DNA of 64,000 bases from Typha latifolia. Taxonomy: Eukaryota; Streptophyta; Magnoliopsida; Poales; Typhaceae. The notes under the pieces are model-generated. The model had not been told where the DNA came from, did not search any database, and worked only from the letters and a program-made list of their open reading frames with translations. Made by a program: the position numbers and the translations under genes. Positions 10,801 through 28,600 of the stretch are shown piece by piece (the first letter of the stretch is position 1; each line of letters begins with the position of its first letter). Where the stretch lies: the NCBI GenBank assembly GCA_019914945.1, contig CM034100.1, positions 16,751,096 to 16,815,095 of the forward strand, read 5' to 3'.

Positions 10801-13095
10801 GACTGTTCCAATCCAATCACACATAGCTCAAGCTAGCCCAGGAGATCATGAGAAGAGAGACTGGGTTAAGTATCTAAGAAGAGAAGAAGAACAGGACTTG
10901 TCAAGATATGGATTAAAAAAGAAAAACTCCCCAAGAAAAGAAGAAAAGCATATGGATTTCACAACCCAGATGAAGGAAGCTCTAAGATTAAGGCCAACCA
11001 TATCGCGTGTAATATAGTATTACTACTCACCTACTTGGTGTAATAGCTAGGAGAAGATGGGATTCTTGGTAAGAGACGGTAGGAATGATAGATTTCAAAG
11101 ACTTGGGGTTCTTCCCAAAGTCATCAGAAAGAAGCAAATCGTCAAGCATTCGAGGGTGATGGAGAAAGAGAAACTAGAGATAGAGATAGGGATAGGGAAG
11201 TATAAGAGAGGAAGAAAGGTTGTTGATAAGGGTCTGATATATAGAATTATTGCTATGATTTTTACTATACATTATAAAAAAAAGTAATTACTTTATAATC
11301 GATCTATGCTTAGCTGCATCATGGTGGGCTCTACTTTTAATGTTTTTGTTTGTATAAACTGTAACAGTGTAAACCTTAAACCCCCCGTTACCTTTTCATA
11401 GAAACCCTAATATCCAACACGTAAGCTCTTGTCAGTTTATGTAAAAGAGATCTAATGGGTGCCTTGGTTTTTTAAAGTTCCAACTAGATCAAGAAAATAT
11501 TCTTGTATGTCAAAGAAACTGTTTGAGAGTTTAAGAATAATTTCACAAACTAATAATCTTTGTATATATTTCTTTCCTACATCAGAAGAGCAAGAAATTA
11601 AGCCGTGCAAATTATTGACGCCACGAGGGACCTCAAAACAATGACGAATTTTCCACACCTTTTTTTTTTCTTCATCATTTGGTACTCATGGGACCAAAAA
11701 TTAGGTAGCTAGGTTTAAGAAAGAAGAAAAAGAAGATGTGGTATTGTGGTACATAGTAACTAAAAGATATCGAATCATACGTAAGGAAAGATGAATGCAT
11801 GTGAGCGAAGATGATGACATGCATCCAAACCACCTCAATCTGGTAGACACCACATAACTGCCCTATAACTGCCTTTGGAATTTAGCTAGTATTGGTGGGG
11901 CCCCAGTTTTGTCGTGAGATCTTTGTTGTGGATGACGTGGTAACTTGAACAGGATAGTGAACTCGTGGCATGCATCCGAACCATGCATGCAACTCAGTGG
12001 CTGTTAATTAAATTGATTATTCTTCTTTTTGTGTCCCCTCGAGGCTTGAATGATCTTAGAAGTATAAACTTCTTTTCGTTGTTCTTTCCCGTGTTTCAAT
12101 TTCTTTCATATTTTCCGTGGAGTGTAAATTAAGAACAAACTTATCCTCTCTCTTCTTCTTATTTTTTTTTTTAAAGAAGTGAATATAAAAAGTTTTCTAA
12201 CAAAAATTCCTGCAGGTCAAGGATGCAGACGATCTGCACCTGACAGTGTGGTCCCTTGTTGGAAATTCCAGTTCTTTCCAGCTCTCTCGAGAAAAAAGAA
12301 GCCTTTATTGATTTATATGTAGTTTTAAAAACATACATATAGCTCAATTTTATCTCAACTATCAAGGATGCTGAAGAAATAATGCTTATCGTTCTATCGC
12401 TCGTTCATAGATTCTTTATGTTCTGTTTGCTAGATATTCTCCATTTAGTTTCCAAAAGATAATGAAAGAAAGCATTCTTCCAGTCTTCCAATACTTTGCT
12501 TCATCTTATGTAGTATCTGGAACAAAATCTTGATCTGATGTTGCCTTCCTTCTAATGGACATTGGTTAAACAATTAACTTGTGATGCCATCAACGGCTAT
12601 CTACCACTATATAACCTAATCTCTGAGTTTGCTAGAAATTAAGTTTGTTCATAGATCAGGCATATACTATGAATCATAGGGTGCTCGAGAAATGTTACTC
12701 TACCAACCTTCTTCCATCATAAATAACTCATCTGCACGTAGATAAGTAATCACCATCCTGTTGAGTTTTCCAAAAGCATAAGTTTGATATATCTTTTGAT
12801 CCTCGTAATGAATGGTTGAATCCAAATTAGAGAAGTTTGGCTACACAAATTTGGAAAAGTTCTATATTGCACTGAGTAATGGCTAATAAATGGTAAGGTA
12901 AATGTTTAAATCATTTAAAAAAAGTTATTGTGTTGTAATTTTTCTCCCGGATTACACCATCACAAGTCTCCTAAGTAAAAAGTAAGAAGTACTGCACAAA
13001 TATTGTTGACCAGAAAGAACTTGTATAAAGAAGTAAAATTACAATGGTTGTGGTTCAGCATACTTGAAGGAATTTGTAGAAAGAATGAACAACTT
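10801..13095. other. Intergenic: MIR172 5' region, then NLR 3' flank
   Basis: About 10801-11210 is probably the 5' part of the MIR172 primary transcript; it has a pyrimidine-rich leader on the minus strand. From 11250 to 13095 no gene is recognised. GTAC cores, the binding core of SPL factors that activate MIR172 in other plants, occur at 11682 and 11749, but such tetramers are common by chance. Frames open on both strands at 11452-11658 have no recognisable content. Confidence 0.4.
11236..11244 (-). promoter_or_regulatory. Candidate TATA box of MIR172
   Basis: CTATATATC on the minus strand, about 440 nt upstream of the hairpin, followed downstream by a CT-rich stretch typical of plant leaders. 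Transcription start would be near 11210. Position-based inference. Confidence 0.4.
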
Positions 13096-16000
13096 CTATC
13101 CTTCCATGAGTGAGTGAAGTTCCTCTCTTATGTCTCTTTCGTCAATTGTGATAGTAGGTATGTGAGAAATCTTGGACCAATCAAGGCCAGTTCTCGGTTT
13201 GCATTGCAGCTTCAATATACTGTGGCATTTGACGATGCTCAACTCTTTCAGAGAAGTAGGTAGACAAGTATCAGGTAATGACTTGAGCTCAGGGCACTTC
13301 TCTATGTGCAGTGCCTCAAGCGATGGGAGGCTCTCCAACTTGGCAGGCAGCGATCTGAGGCTTTTGCAATCAGAGAATCTTAGTTGTTTGAGAGAGGTAA
13401 GTTGTGCAAGCCACTCCTCCTGCTCATTGGTAAAGGATCTCAAGAAATAACAAGAGATATCCAATTGATAAAGAGAGGCAAGGCAGATTTGTGGTAGGCA
13501 TTTGAAAAGAAACCAGACACGGTCTATGCTGAGCTCAGTGATAGGATATATTTCCTCAGTTCTCTTAACCAATGTCCTACTAAATGGACCAAAAAAATCG
13601 CTCTCAGCCAACCGAATCTTAATGTTATGGAGAGAAGCTGACAATGGTAACGGCCCCTTCAACTTGCCACAACGTCTAATACAGAGCTTACAGAGGCGAG
13701 GAAAGGAACGGCCAACCCCAACTCCCAACCATTCCTTCCATTCAACCATGTCTTCAAACAAAAGCTCCTCTAATGACGGGAATGCTGTGACAGGATCACC
13801 ATAGAATTCAGAACCAATATGTCTCACAGCTTTCAGAGACCTTAGTTGCAATATCCTGAGGAAGGGCAGTTGTCCAAATTGCGGAAGAACTCTCAAGTAG
13901 TGACAACATGAAAGCTCAATGAATTCAAGATTTAATGCATATGAATTATCCAGCCAACTTGGAGGTTTGGCACCCATATAGTGGGCAATATGGAGTTCCA
14001 TGAGATTTGGATGTGGTCGCAAGCCTTCGAGTACATCTTCATGCTCACCATGCTTGATATTTCCTGTTCTTGCGTTAGTCCAATGTAGAGACAACTTTTC
14101 AAGGTGCCCTTTGTTATCTAATTCCGCCTTCCTGGACTCTGTATAGCTTTTTGCCAATTCAAGTTTCCTAAGGCAAAGCTGCCCTCTCAGTTGCTTCATG
14201 TTCTTCAACTGTCCTAAATCATATCCCTCTTTATCCTTCAAATGAAACTCTTTTAATCCTTGAAGAGAAGTTAGCTTACCAATCCCAGAAATGGTCGAAA
14301 TTGCCTCTGGGTGAGCATTTAAGTACCGCAAATTGATTAATCTATTCATGTCTGCCAGCAGAGGCCTTTGCAGATTCTGGGAGTGAGCAACCTTCAGATT
14401 AAACCCTTGTAGATGGTATAGCCGGAAGACTGATTTGGGCAGTTCTGTGCTGCTGTTGCTTTGAATATCCAGGTAGCGAAGATGCACTAAATGATCAAGA
14501 GATTCAGGAAGAATGTCTTGAGGAAGGTCAATCATCAAGACGCGTAAGCCCTTAAGCTTTCCTAGAGTTTCTTGGAATACATGACGAAAGTTTAACCAGG
14601 GGAACCACGCACGCATTGCAGCTGAATCTCTAAAAACTATTAAACTGCGTAAATTCTTCAATTCACCCACATGTTCATAAATCTTGATCATATTGGTAGC
14701 ATGGACATATAAATGTCGAACCTTTCTTGGAACATCGACTGAAAAATCACCTTCTATTCGAAAATGTTCACCATTGGAGACAGATTCAGCAAGATCATGG
14801 AGCAAGCCATGGACCATATACATGTCTTCTGAACCTGCTACACACTGGATGAAAGACCGGCGCAATAAATCATCAATGTGTTCAGCTCCTATGTCCTCCT
14901 TTCTTTTCTCTCCATGATTGGGCTCAATAAAACCATGTGCCATCCATATTTGAACTAGTCTATCTTTATGATAGAGGTAGTCTTTAGGAAACAATGCAAA
15001 AACAACAAAGCACTGCCTCAAATTCTTAGGGAGGTGCTCATAACTCAATTTTAGTGCAGGTATAATATCATCTTCCTTTTGTGCTACTTGCCATAGTCTG
15101 CTCTCCAAGATTCCTCTCCAGTGTGGCTCCTCCAATTTGGACTTCAATACTCCTCCCACTGTCTTGGCTGCTAATGGTGAACCCCCTAACTTTTTTGATA
15201 TATGAGTGCCAATCAGTTCCAACTTTGGATGATCCTTAGGATTTGTATCACCAAATGCACATTGCACAAAAAATGTCCAATAGTCTTCATCTTCTAAGCC
15301 CTTTAAATATATCACTTCCTTCGGTGCCGTCAACTCTGCTACATCTTGATTTCGCGTTGTTATCATAACCCTGCTCCCCTCTTTTGCAAACTGGAATGGC
15401 TTGCGCAGATTTTCCCATTGGCTACTAATTTCATTCCATACATCATCAAGAACAACCAGAAACTTCTTACCAATCATTATCTCCTTAAGAATCCGCTGTA
15501 TCTTATCAAGGCTATCTAAATTGTGGAGCTCATCAGACTTCTTATCTGTAGCAGATTCTATCATCTGTATAGTGACCCTTTCCACATCAAACTTCTCTGC
15601 TACGTGGACCCACGCCATTAAATCGAAATGATCCATCACAGCTTGCTCATTATACACTGACTGCGCGAGAGTAGTCTTGCCGACTCCACCTATGCCAACT
15701 ATGGACAGAACAGAGTAAGATCCGCATTCTTCATCTTCGTCTTCCTTCAGAAGCAATTTTATCAGATGATCTTTCTCGTTGGCTCGGCCAAACACCTTAG
15801 ATTCGGTAGGCATCGAGGTTGTACGGCGCCAACCAAGCATCTCATGTTGCTTCCTTGTACATGCCTCCATCTCCACCAGCCTGAGAAAGATAGACATCTC
15901 ACTAGCAATTGTTTCAAACCTCTTTGCAATTGCCATCATCCCATTAAGGTCTTCATCAGAGAAAAGGAACCGTTCTAGAGCATTACGTGCGCGGCGCTTC

Positions 16001-16362
16001 CTAGTAAAGCTACTATAAGAAGAAGAAGACGAAGAAGCAGAATCACTACACACCTTGTCCTCAGTCAGTGCGTTGTCTGCGAGAACTCTGTAGTCGAACA
16101 CGTCGAGGATGTCCTCCGCATCATAAGCGGCATCTTTGAGATCGTTCAGCCAGTCCGCGAGACTCGGGTTTGCGATGGACTTCGTCTCAGCCACGTGAAC
16201 TGCAGCTTGGATCATCCTGAGATTTCTTTCGAGCTCCTTGAGCTTGCCCCTTGCGTCGGCTCTCTGGTACTCGTACTGGTCTCCGGCATAAGAGCAGACC
16301 CTGTCGACCAACTTGCCGACAAAGGCCGACGCTATCCATCCTCCTAGAGCTGAGGCAGCCAT
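13096..16362 (-). CDS. CC-NBS-LRR (NLR) disease resistance protein
   Basis: Single-exon frame of 1088 aa. Residues 1-160: coiled-coil Rx-type domain with the EDVID-like motif DAAYDAEDILDVFDY (about 78-92). NB-ARC: P-loop GIGGVGKTT (223-231), kinase 2 FLVVLDDVW (301-309), RNBS-B GSRVMITTRN (329-338), GLPL-type GGSPLAAKTVGG (393-404), then ALKLSYEHLPKNLRQCF. The MHD motif is VHG (517-519) in MYMVHGLLHDLAES, so the conserved Asp is Gly. Leucine-rich repeats run from about 560 to 1080. Such intracellular receptors detect pathogen effectors and trigger immune signalling; the effector here is unknown. The frame is intact with no stop or frameshift, so it looks functional apart from the MHD change. 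Start ATG at 16360-16362 is followed by the usual N-terminal MAASALGGWI-type sequence. Confidence 0.95.
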   Translation of the reverse strand: MAASALGGWIASAFVGKLVDRVCSYAGDQYEYQRADARGKLKELERNLRMIQAAVHVAETKSIANPSLADWLNDLKDAAYDAEDILDVFDYRVLADNALTEDKVCSDSASSSSSSYSSFTRKRRARNALERFLFSDEDLNGMMAIAKRFETIASEMSIFLRLVEMEACTRKQHEMLGWRRTTSMPTESKVFGRANEKDHLIKLLLKEDEDEECGSYSVLSIVGIGGVGKTTLAQSVYNEQAVMDHFDLMAWVHVAEKFDVERVTIQMIESATDKKSDELHNLDSLDKIQRILKEIMIGKKFLVVLDDVWNEISSQWENLRKPFQFAKEGSRVMITTRNQDVAELTAPKEVIYLKGLEDEDYWTFFVQCAFGDTNPKDHPKLELIGTHISKKLGGSPLAAKTVGGVLKSKLEEPHWRGILESRLWQVAQKEDDIIPALKLSYEHLPKNLRQCFVVFALFPKDYLYHKDRLVQIWMAHGFIEPNHGEKRKEDIGAEHIDDLLRRSFIQCVAGSEDMYMVHGLLHDLAESVSNGEHFRIEGDFSVDVPRKVRHLYVHATNMIKIYEHVGELKNLRSLIVFRDSAAMRAWFPWLNFRHVFQETLGKLKGLRVLMIDLPQDILPESLDHLVHLRYLDIQSNSSTELPKSVFRLYHLQGFNLKVAHSQNLQRPLLADMNRLINLRYLNAHPEAISTISGIGKLTSLQGLKEFHLKDKEGYDLGQLKNMKQLRGQLCLRKLELAKSYTESRKAELDNKGHLEKLSLHWTNARTGNIKHGEHEDVLEGLRPHPNLMELHIAHYMGAKPPSWLDNSYALNLEFIELSCCHYLRVLPQFGQLPFLRILQLRSLKAVRHIGSEFYGDPVTAFPSLEELLFEDMVEWKEWLGVGVGRSFPRLCKLCIRRCGKLKGPLPLSASLHNIKIRLAESDFFGPFSRTLVKRTEEIYPITELSIDRVWFLFKCLPQICLASLYQLDISCYFLRSFTNEQEEWLAQLTSLKQLRFSDCKSLRSLPAKLESLPSLEALHIEKCPELKSLPDTCLPTSLKELSIVKCHSILKLQCKPRTGLDWSKISHIPTITIDERDIREELHSLMEG

Positions 16363-17009
16363 GGAACTTTACTTCCGGCAGAACAAATGAAAGAGCTGGA
16401 GTCGGGATAAGAAGAAGAGTTGACTTTGGTGTCTGTATCTCCAGTCGTGAAAGGAATCTTGATGTGAGAAAGGAATCTTAATTGCGTGATCATTTGCACC
16501 ATCTTTTCCTATTTATTTAATCCCCCAAAAGAAAGAAAATCTAGGTGAGCAGAATTAACTGCTTACAGACAAGTGAGAGAATTGGAATAGACTCTCCGTC
16601 TAGTTGAACAAAATCACAAATACGAATATTAGGTAGGATTGGGTCCGTCTGGTAGAAACTGGACGGAAAACTAAGTTCCTCGGAGCCAATAGATCAACTT
16701 CTATTATTTCGGGAAGGGCCAACCAAGAAGAAGAACTCATTTTAGAAAACAGTTATAGCTATATATTTACATGACACATAACCGGACGAACTCCCAGAAC
16801 TGAAAGAGGAAATCCAGATTTACAATCAGAGACCTCAAAAACTTATTTTCTACGAAACAAATAGGACAGAAGGAAACGTCTAAAACCTCCAGCAAGACTG
16901 AAAAGGTTCGGTTCTAGCCTGATTCAATAAACAACTTTAGCACACCTGGGCATATAGGCAATTTTTGCAGTGTCTATTAGCACATGAAGACCAACCACAT
17001 CATGGCAAA
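16363..17009. other. Intergenic
   Basis: NLR promoter side and CDC48 3' flank, both genes on the minus strand in tandem. An ATAAATA-like sequence on the minus strand near 16511-16520 could be the NLR TATA box. No other gene. Confidence 0.4.
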
Positions 17010-21330
<4,321 letters not shown>

Positions 21331-22395
21331 GCGGAAGACTAGTTGAAGAGAAGCTTCTCGAGTAATTTAGAAAAAACGAGGGGACGGATATTTATATCTG
21401 AAACGAGGCGGTTTCTAGTTCTTGCCAGGTTATTATATGAACACAGAAGCGGAGCCGGAGTATATCTCTAAACCCGGATCCGTATTCTTGGAGCTAAAAA
21501 GTGACTCACCACAATGACTTCTTTTAAGGAAATTAAAATAATAAAGTGACTAAAAAAAATTAACAACTTTTGATCAGCGAGGATGTCACTTTGTATACCC
21601 AGTATTTATGCATTATTATTTAAAACAAAAATATATTTATCGTAGGGTTTTAAACAAAAACTTCATCAAAATTTTAAATTTAGCCTCTTATATTTCTGCA
21701 ATATTATTTAGATATTTAAACACACCGACGAAGATTGTTTTGATCCGCCATCTAAATATGATTGGCGGGGCATTTGACCAAATAAGTCTAATACTAAATA
21801 TTTATTAAAATCAGTAAATAACTAATACTGCGATAAATAGTTTCGATTTAGTAAATCTATTTTTTTCTATATAAATTGACCCGATTAGATCCGAAACACA
21901 TAATTCTTATTTGTGATTTATATTACAACTATAATATACATGGTCATATATAATGAAAAATATTTTAATATGAAATGCTCTATTTAAATAATTTTATATT
22001 ACATAAGTAAATTTATTAAAAAAATTTAGTCAAAGAATTGTAAAAATAACTATAAAAAAGATAATAAATTTAATTTTAGACTTATTTATTATATTTCTCA
22101 AAGATTAACTTGATTATTTTTATCCTTTATTAAATTATCATAACCAAACACCGGCTTATTTTATATTTTTATTTCAACACTTTCTTTTACAACTTTCTAA
22201 CACTCAGAAAAATTCATAATAGAAAATTCTTTATTTTCAAAATAGATTCTCATTTTACGTCGTCTTTTATCTCGCAGCCTAACGGGCCTAAAGTAGCCAG
22301 TGTCCCTTTTAAGTACTTACAAAGACGTTTCATCGCGGTAATTGTTATGATAGATTCATACTACTGTTTTTAAATGACCGCGGAGCACCGTAACC

Positions 22396-22432
<37 letters not shown>

Positions 22433-22620
22433 CGTAAACAATAAAAAAAAAACAAGAAAGAACTACCAATACTTTGATTCTTCTCCTCGTTCAGATCTGA
22501 GACCTCGTCGCGCTCAGATCTTGATCTACTCATCCTCCACCAATTCTAGGGTTTAATCCTCGCCGGCGGCGAACTCGATGATCCTCTCCCTCTAAATCCT
22601 CCTCCTCGGCCGCCGCCGCA
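21331..22620. other. Shared 5' region of CDC48 (-) and VPS54 (+)
   Basis: Divergent promoter region of 1.3 kb. The middle (about 21540-22260) is very AT-rich with no gene. The VPS54 leader contains a long CT repeat. Confidence 0.5.
22400..22429. repeat. (CT)n tract in the VPS54 leader
   Basis: About 14 uninterrupted CT units some 190 bp upstream of the VPS54 ATG. Pyrimidine-rich (Y-patch/GAGA-type) tracts are common near plant transcription starts. Confidence 0.9.
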
Positions 22621-25600
22621 ATGGAAGCTTCGGCTTCCTTCTCGAAGCGTCGCGATCCGATCTCGGTCGCGCGCTCCAGCTCTTCCTCAGGCGCTGACTT
22701 CGACTCCCCCTCCTCCTCGTCCTCAGCCGCCGTTAGCCAGAGCCTCGCTTCCATCCTCAACAACCCCCACGCCACCCGCTCCGATGCGTCCTGGTCTCTC
22801 TGGTGGTCCTCCTCCACCGTAGTACCAGATAGCTCCGGGCCGATCACCCCCTCTGTCCCCTTCCAAGAGGTCACCCGCGCTGACTTCCTACCCTACCTCT
22901 CTTCGATCTCCGATCCCTACTCCCGCTTCGAGGATGTAAGAAACCATGCTTCGAAGGAGACGGCCGCAGCCGCCGCGATAGGGGAAGGCGAGGTACGTGG
23001 CCAGGGGGAGGCGCTTGTTGCGTGCCTCCGCGAGGTACCGTCGTTGTTCTTCAAAGAGGACTTCGCTTTAGAGGAGGGGACCACTTTCCGAGCTGCGTGC
23101 CCCTTCTCACCGTCAGCAGAGGAGAACACGGCGCTCCAAGAACGGCTGACGCAGTACCTGGATGTGGTCGAGATGCACCTGGTGAGGGAGATCTCGTTGC
23201 GGTCGGACTCGTTCTTTGAGGCCCAGGGGCAGATGCAGGGGCTCAATGGGGAGATCGTGGAGGCGTGCGTGAGGATCCGGGAGCTCAAGGAGACTATTAG
23301 GATCTTGAACGGGGATCTCGTGGGGACTGCAAGGCAGGTGCAGGAGCTCAATGCTACCAGGGGGAATCTGGTGGCGCTGCAGCAGAAACTGACAGTCATA
23401 TTGTATGTCAGCCAAGCTCTCTCGGCATTGAAGTTGGTGAGTGTTTGCTTGAATTTTGCTGAAATAAGTTCCATGTGGTTGATAAGAAAGTTTAAAAGCT
23501 TTAATCTTTTTTTAGCGTATGTAAGTATTGTAATTCTTGATGCAGTATTTATGATATGTTGTTGAATATATATGTAGCTGGTTGCATAGGGACAATGGTG
23601 GGAGAGAAAGAAAGGGAGGGCTTTTGAATGGCAAGAAAGTATGAGAGGAAAGAAAAGAGGGAAATATAGGAGAAATCGTAGCAGGGATGGGCCTTGAGGC
23701 TCTTGTCTTGGGCAGATGGCTAGTAATTGTAGCTGAGGTGTAGAGGGATAAGAAGAGGTAATGAGGAGTGTAGATACATGTTGATCCAATAAATATTAAA
23801 CCTTGGCTCGATATCTTTTATTGCAACAAACTGTTGGAGTGGTATATGCTGCACGGCAAACCATCGTACTAATCCTGAGATCATTAAAGAATGCTGGTCT
23901 CCCCACCATACATTCGAAATCATGAAATCAATTCTGATATCAACAGAGTACTGCTAGCCTCCCCATTGTATACTCAAAACATAGAACTAATTCTGAGATC
24001 CATTTGTAGTGTGTAATTGATGTAATGGAAAATAAATTGAAGGTGTTCAATAGGTGAATATTGCCAGGTTGCTTATGTGGACCAGATGATTTTTTTAAAA
24101 ATAAATGTGTTTATTAAATAGATTTGATGAGTTCAAATGCTGCAAACTTGGATTATCACCTGGTGTTCCGTGATCAGAAGTTGGCAAGTTCGAATGGGAA
24201 GTATATATAGCTGAAAATCCTTTTCCAAATATGAACACCACGAGTTGTAATGGGGAATTTTAATTTTGTGTGGGTGGACATGACTGATTCCTTAGCTGTC
24301 TGTGCACAATGACTGCCTTTTGAAACACTTCTTGCAAGGATGATTAATTGAAGTAGATTGAGGTAAATTGGGACCAATTTTTAGATGAATCAAATGTTAT
24401 CTTGAAGGTTATGCTTGAAGTAATTTATACCTGTGCAATTGGTACAGAGAGGAGAAGTTAAATGGTACGCAACATAGAATAGTTTGTCAACTTCATAAAT
24501 ATGGAAATATAAGCATTACTTCCATGATACTTGATGGAGCAATAGTATATGGTAGAGTGAAAGATGAGTGAAGTTATGCATCTTACGAATTTATATATTA
24601 CTGCTTTATTGGGCATCATGAAGTATATGATTACGATATGATATTGGATCGGTAGAAATGGGTCAATGTAATAGGCGCTTGATTGATTTATTTTCCATCT
24701 GTTTGTTATATTTGAAGTTTAATTTGTGATAGGGAATACATAATTATTTACTGGTATTCAGTTCTGCATGTTGCAACAAATAGACAAACATTAAAGGTTA
24801 TGGACAATTAGACATATATTTTTGTTGAGTGCAATATTATAATTAAGAATAGAATATTCTGATGGTACAACGGATTTAAGGAAGCAAGAAAAGAATTAGG
24901 AGTTAGATCATTTTACTATACCATGGAACAAGAGTTTCCCATGGTTTTCTGTTTCATAAGTCATAACTATATTTTGGATACTTTGGAACATGAACGGTGA
25001 ATTTTCTCTTTCTAAGAAGAGATGAAAGGCTATTTTTGGAGCTAATCAAGTGATATTGATTTATGGGGCATTATGATGAGAAATCGTATTCACGATAATT
25101 TACGAGTGTTATTAATACTTAATAGATGTTTAATGTGATCCTATGTTTTTTGAACAAGTGAACATCTTTTATGGACGTTTGTGGTTCTACTCTAACTAGA
25201 TTTTGCTTCTTTTCCTGAAATGCTCAAATTCTGAGGTTCCCTTGAAACAGTGCCAATTGCTCTCCTTATTTTATCCCAATTTTCTTTTTTAACTTCTTTA
25301 TTGGAATGGTTTTATGTGCAAATCTATTTCTTATCTGGGAATCTTTAGTTCCTTTAACTTTTGTTGTTCCCTCTATTTCTCAGTTCATTTTCTTATGATG
25401 GCATGATTAATGTACTTGAGCACATGCAGCTTGTGGCAGCAGCTGACTGTGCTGGCGCTCTAGATGTCACAGATGACTTGCAACATTTATTGGTAAGTTT
25501 ACTATGCAATTGGATATCTAGGTTCTTAAGTTAATCAACCATAAATAAATGGATCCTGTAGAAAGATAGTTTTGTATTAAATTGTTTGCATTTCTTCACT

Positions 25601-28600
25601 CTTTTCACTTAGTTTAGCCTACTATATGCTTTTGTATTTTGTTGCCTCTGCTGACAATCTATGGTTACAGTCTTATAGATCTTTAATTCTACTTCTAGTC
25701 AGAGTAGGATAGACTTGCTAGATGCATAAATCTATGTTCTTTTTTCAACTTAAGGAAAGGGCTGTTTTGAGTTATGATCAAATAAAAATCCAGACAGTGG
25801 TAAGGGGATATAGCCTAAATGTCACAGATTGCAATCTAAGAAAATTACCTTAATCAGAGTCGGTAACAGTGACAACTTTTTTAATTTATAATATTTATGT
25901 GTAATTTCTGATACTTCCCTACATTATGACCTTGGCAGATAAATTTGCGTACCTCTTTTGTTACTTTTTTGTCCTTCCAGTTCATTTTTCATACTTTTCC
26001 ATTTTAAACAGGATACTGATGAGCTTGCTGGTCTTCATTGTTTTCGCCATCTTCGGGACCAACTAGCAACTTCATTAGATTCAGTAAACAGGTATACTAT
26101 ATACCTATCACAAAATCCTTTTGGCCACATATTTGGTTTGACAATCGAGTCCTTTATGTGTACACTTTATATATATATATATATTTATGTTGTTGGTTTT
26201 AGTGGGGTGGGTCATTGTGAATTAAGAATATATTATGTAAAAAAACTGAGTCATGAGAGTTTATATTTCAATGTATATCTAATTGTAAAAAAACTGTGGT
26301 GTACTTTGGGAAACTAATGTATATCTAATTGGAAATAATAAAAAGAGTATATGGAAGGATTTTCACATCCAAGGGGGAACAACTAGAGACATTTTCTTAT
26401 TGACTGTTGCCAAATACTGAAGTATAGATTTCTATTTTATTGTGTTGCTTATTTTTGTTTCAGCTTCGGTCTTTAAATCTTGCACTTTTGAGCTGTTGCA
26501 ATAGTTATGCCATAGTGTTAGGAATTTAATGTTTAATAAAAATTTACTACACCATCTGCTCTGTCAAATATTGATTGCAATTCATTGGTTATATGAGTCA
26601 TAAGTCAACTTGTTGTTTAACTTGGTAATATTCATTCTTGTAGCATTCTTTCAGCAGAATTCCTACGAGCTGCTATACATGATGCCAAAGCTGTAGACTC
26701 TATGATTTTGTCAAACGTAAAAAGAAGGGCTTCTAGCCTCCTGAATGGGATAGAGGATGAAGTATGAACTCTCTTTTCCAGCAGTTTTTACTAATAAATT
26801 TGGTTGTATTGGTATGCTATTGCTACACGTGTGTAAATCTTTGTGTCTCTCAATAGATTTGCCAACCTTTTGACTTGAATTTTGTGCATGAATTAAATAA
26901 TTTATTCATTCGTAAAGAAACATTGTTACGTGATATAGATTAACTCCAGAACCAATTATTTTTTTCTGGTAATGCTGTAGTTACTTGTGAGTCTTTAGCA
27001 TTTTTATGCATTAACCAATAGTTTTGCTAAATTGCTAATGACTTTTTGTAATTGAAGAAATAGTGCAAATGTGTGAATTTTAGACATTTACCTATAGTTT
27101 TGCTAATGACGGTTTGTACTTGGAGAAATAGTGTTGTTATATGAAATGTAACTGGAAAATGTGATCTGTTTGACAGACTTTGTTGTACCATTTTCCTATT
27201 GCAAGTTCGATACATGTAATTTTATAGGCTTATTTGACAGCTGATGCTTCTCAAAGACAAAAATTAGAGAACTGTTAAAGCCATCCTCTTAAGAAAGTTG
27301 AATGACAACCACTGGAACTTTATATTCCTAAAATTTACTATAGCCTGTTGAGTGTATAGTTGTAGCAATATTTCAAATTATAAGAATATTTTATGGTGAT
27401 GGACAGACACCAGAGCAGTTTTAGAGTTATTTTGTAAACATTAATCTCGTTCTCTTTTTTGTTGGCCCTCTCTTGGACCTTTTTGAAAAATTCACATTAT
27501 GTTTCATTTTCATGCATTTAAGGAACATACATCTGTTTTGCAGAGTATCGACTTGTTCTTTTAGAAATCTGGCTGCTATTAGATTTGCCTACAAATTGTA
27601 TGCCTTAGTGCATGTAGTTTTTTCAATTTCATATGTTTTTTTATGTGTATATGGCAGTGATTTCAGTGCTTATCATGTATATGACCATACTCTTTACGTG
27701 TTCAGGTGAAAGTAGATGATGATGATAGTTCTTTTTTAAGAGATCGTCTTCTTCCTCTCATCGTTTGCCTGCTGAGAACAGTCAGTCCTGCTACCTTTCT
27801 GTTTGAGCCGTCTTGATATTTACATATATCTTTTGATTTGCTTATTATTGTTCACATTGTTGCTGCAGATTTTTAATTTTTTTATGAGTTAATATTGACA
27901 AAAATAATTCATAACCTTGCTTACTTAATCCATATATTCATTTTCATGGTTACACTAAACTCTTATGGTCATGGTATATCATGGAAGCAACCATAGTTTA
28001 GGGCTTTCAGTTTCTTATTTCTACTCACATTTATAGGAATATCCATCAGATTTGGTTCTTTCTTTAATGTTAGATAGCTTTTTACATATCAGAGTGTATT
28101 GTGGCAGTATACAATATTTTGTTTTACCTTTGCGAGATGCAATCTAACCAAATAAGCTCACAAATACTTAGTGCACACTGCTGTATTATCTTTTACCTTC
28201 TTTTATATTGTAGCTTTTGTCTATCTTTTGTTAGCGGGAGGTTGATGATTTGCATATCTGATTTCCTCCAACTAGGATAATCTTTCTGATATTAGCTCAC
28301 GGCAAAAATGTTAAACTCGCAAGCTAGTGGTGCATGCTATTTTTGTCACTTGATTGATAAATCATCTCATAGTTGCCTCGAGCATGCTTCTTGCTCATTT
28401 GAGCATGTGATATACAATCATGTCATAATTTAAGACTTTTAATAGGGGTTAATAGGATCTAATATTGCTGATCCTTGGTTGAAAATCCTTGCAGTTACCA
28501 TGATTTGAAGTCTTTAAATTATCTAGGACTGTTTTGAACTTTTTGATAGTATAAGTGAGTAAATGAAATGATACAATACTTCAGAACATTCTGTATTTTA

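Noticed and set aside
10775..11287. Two plus-strand open frames of 80 and 76 aa
   Set aside because: They overlap the MIR172 hairpin and its presumed leader on the other strand, are Lys/Arg/Glu-rich by composition and show no family motif.
11452..11658. Frames open on both strands
   Set aside because: Mutually overlapping, no recognisable content, AT-rich chance opening.
15660..15705. NLR P-loop codons as a miR482/miR2118 target
   Set aside because: The encoded GIGGVGKTT region is the usual target site, but the bases here mismatch the microRNA sequences I know at several positions; needs degradome data to claim.
22917..23789. 290-aa minus-strand frame
   Set aside because: Antisense shadow of VPS54 exon 1 and intron 1; composition mirrors the sense codons.
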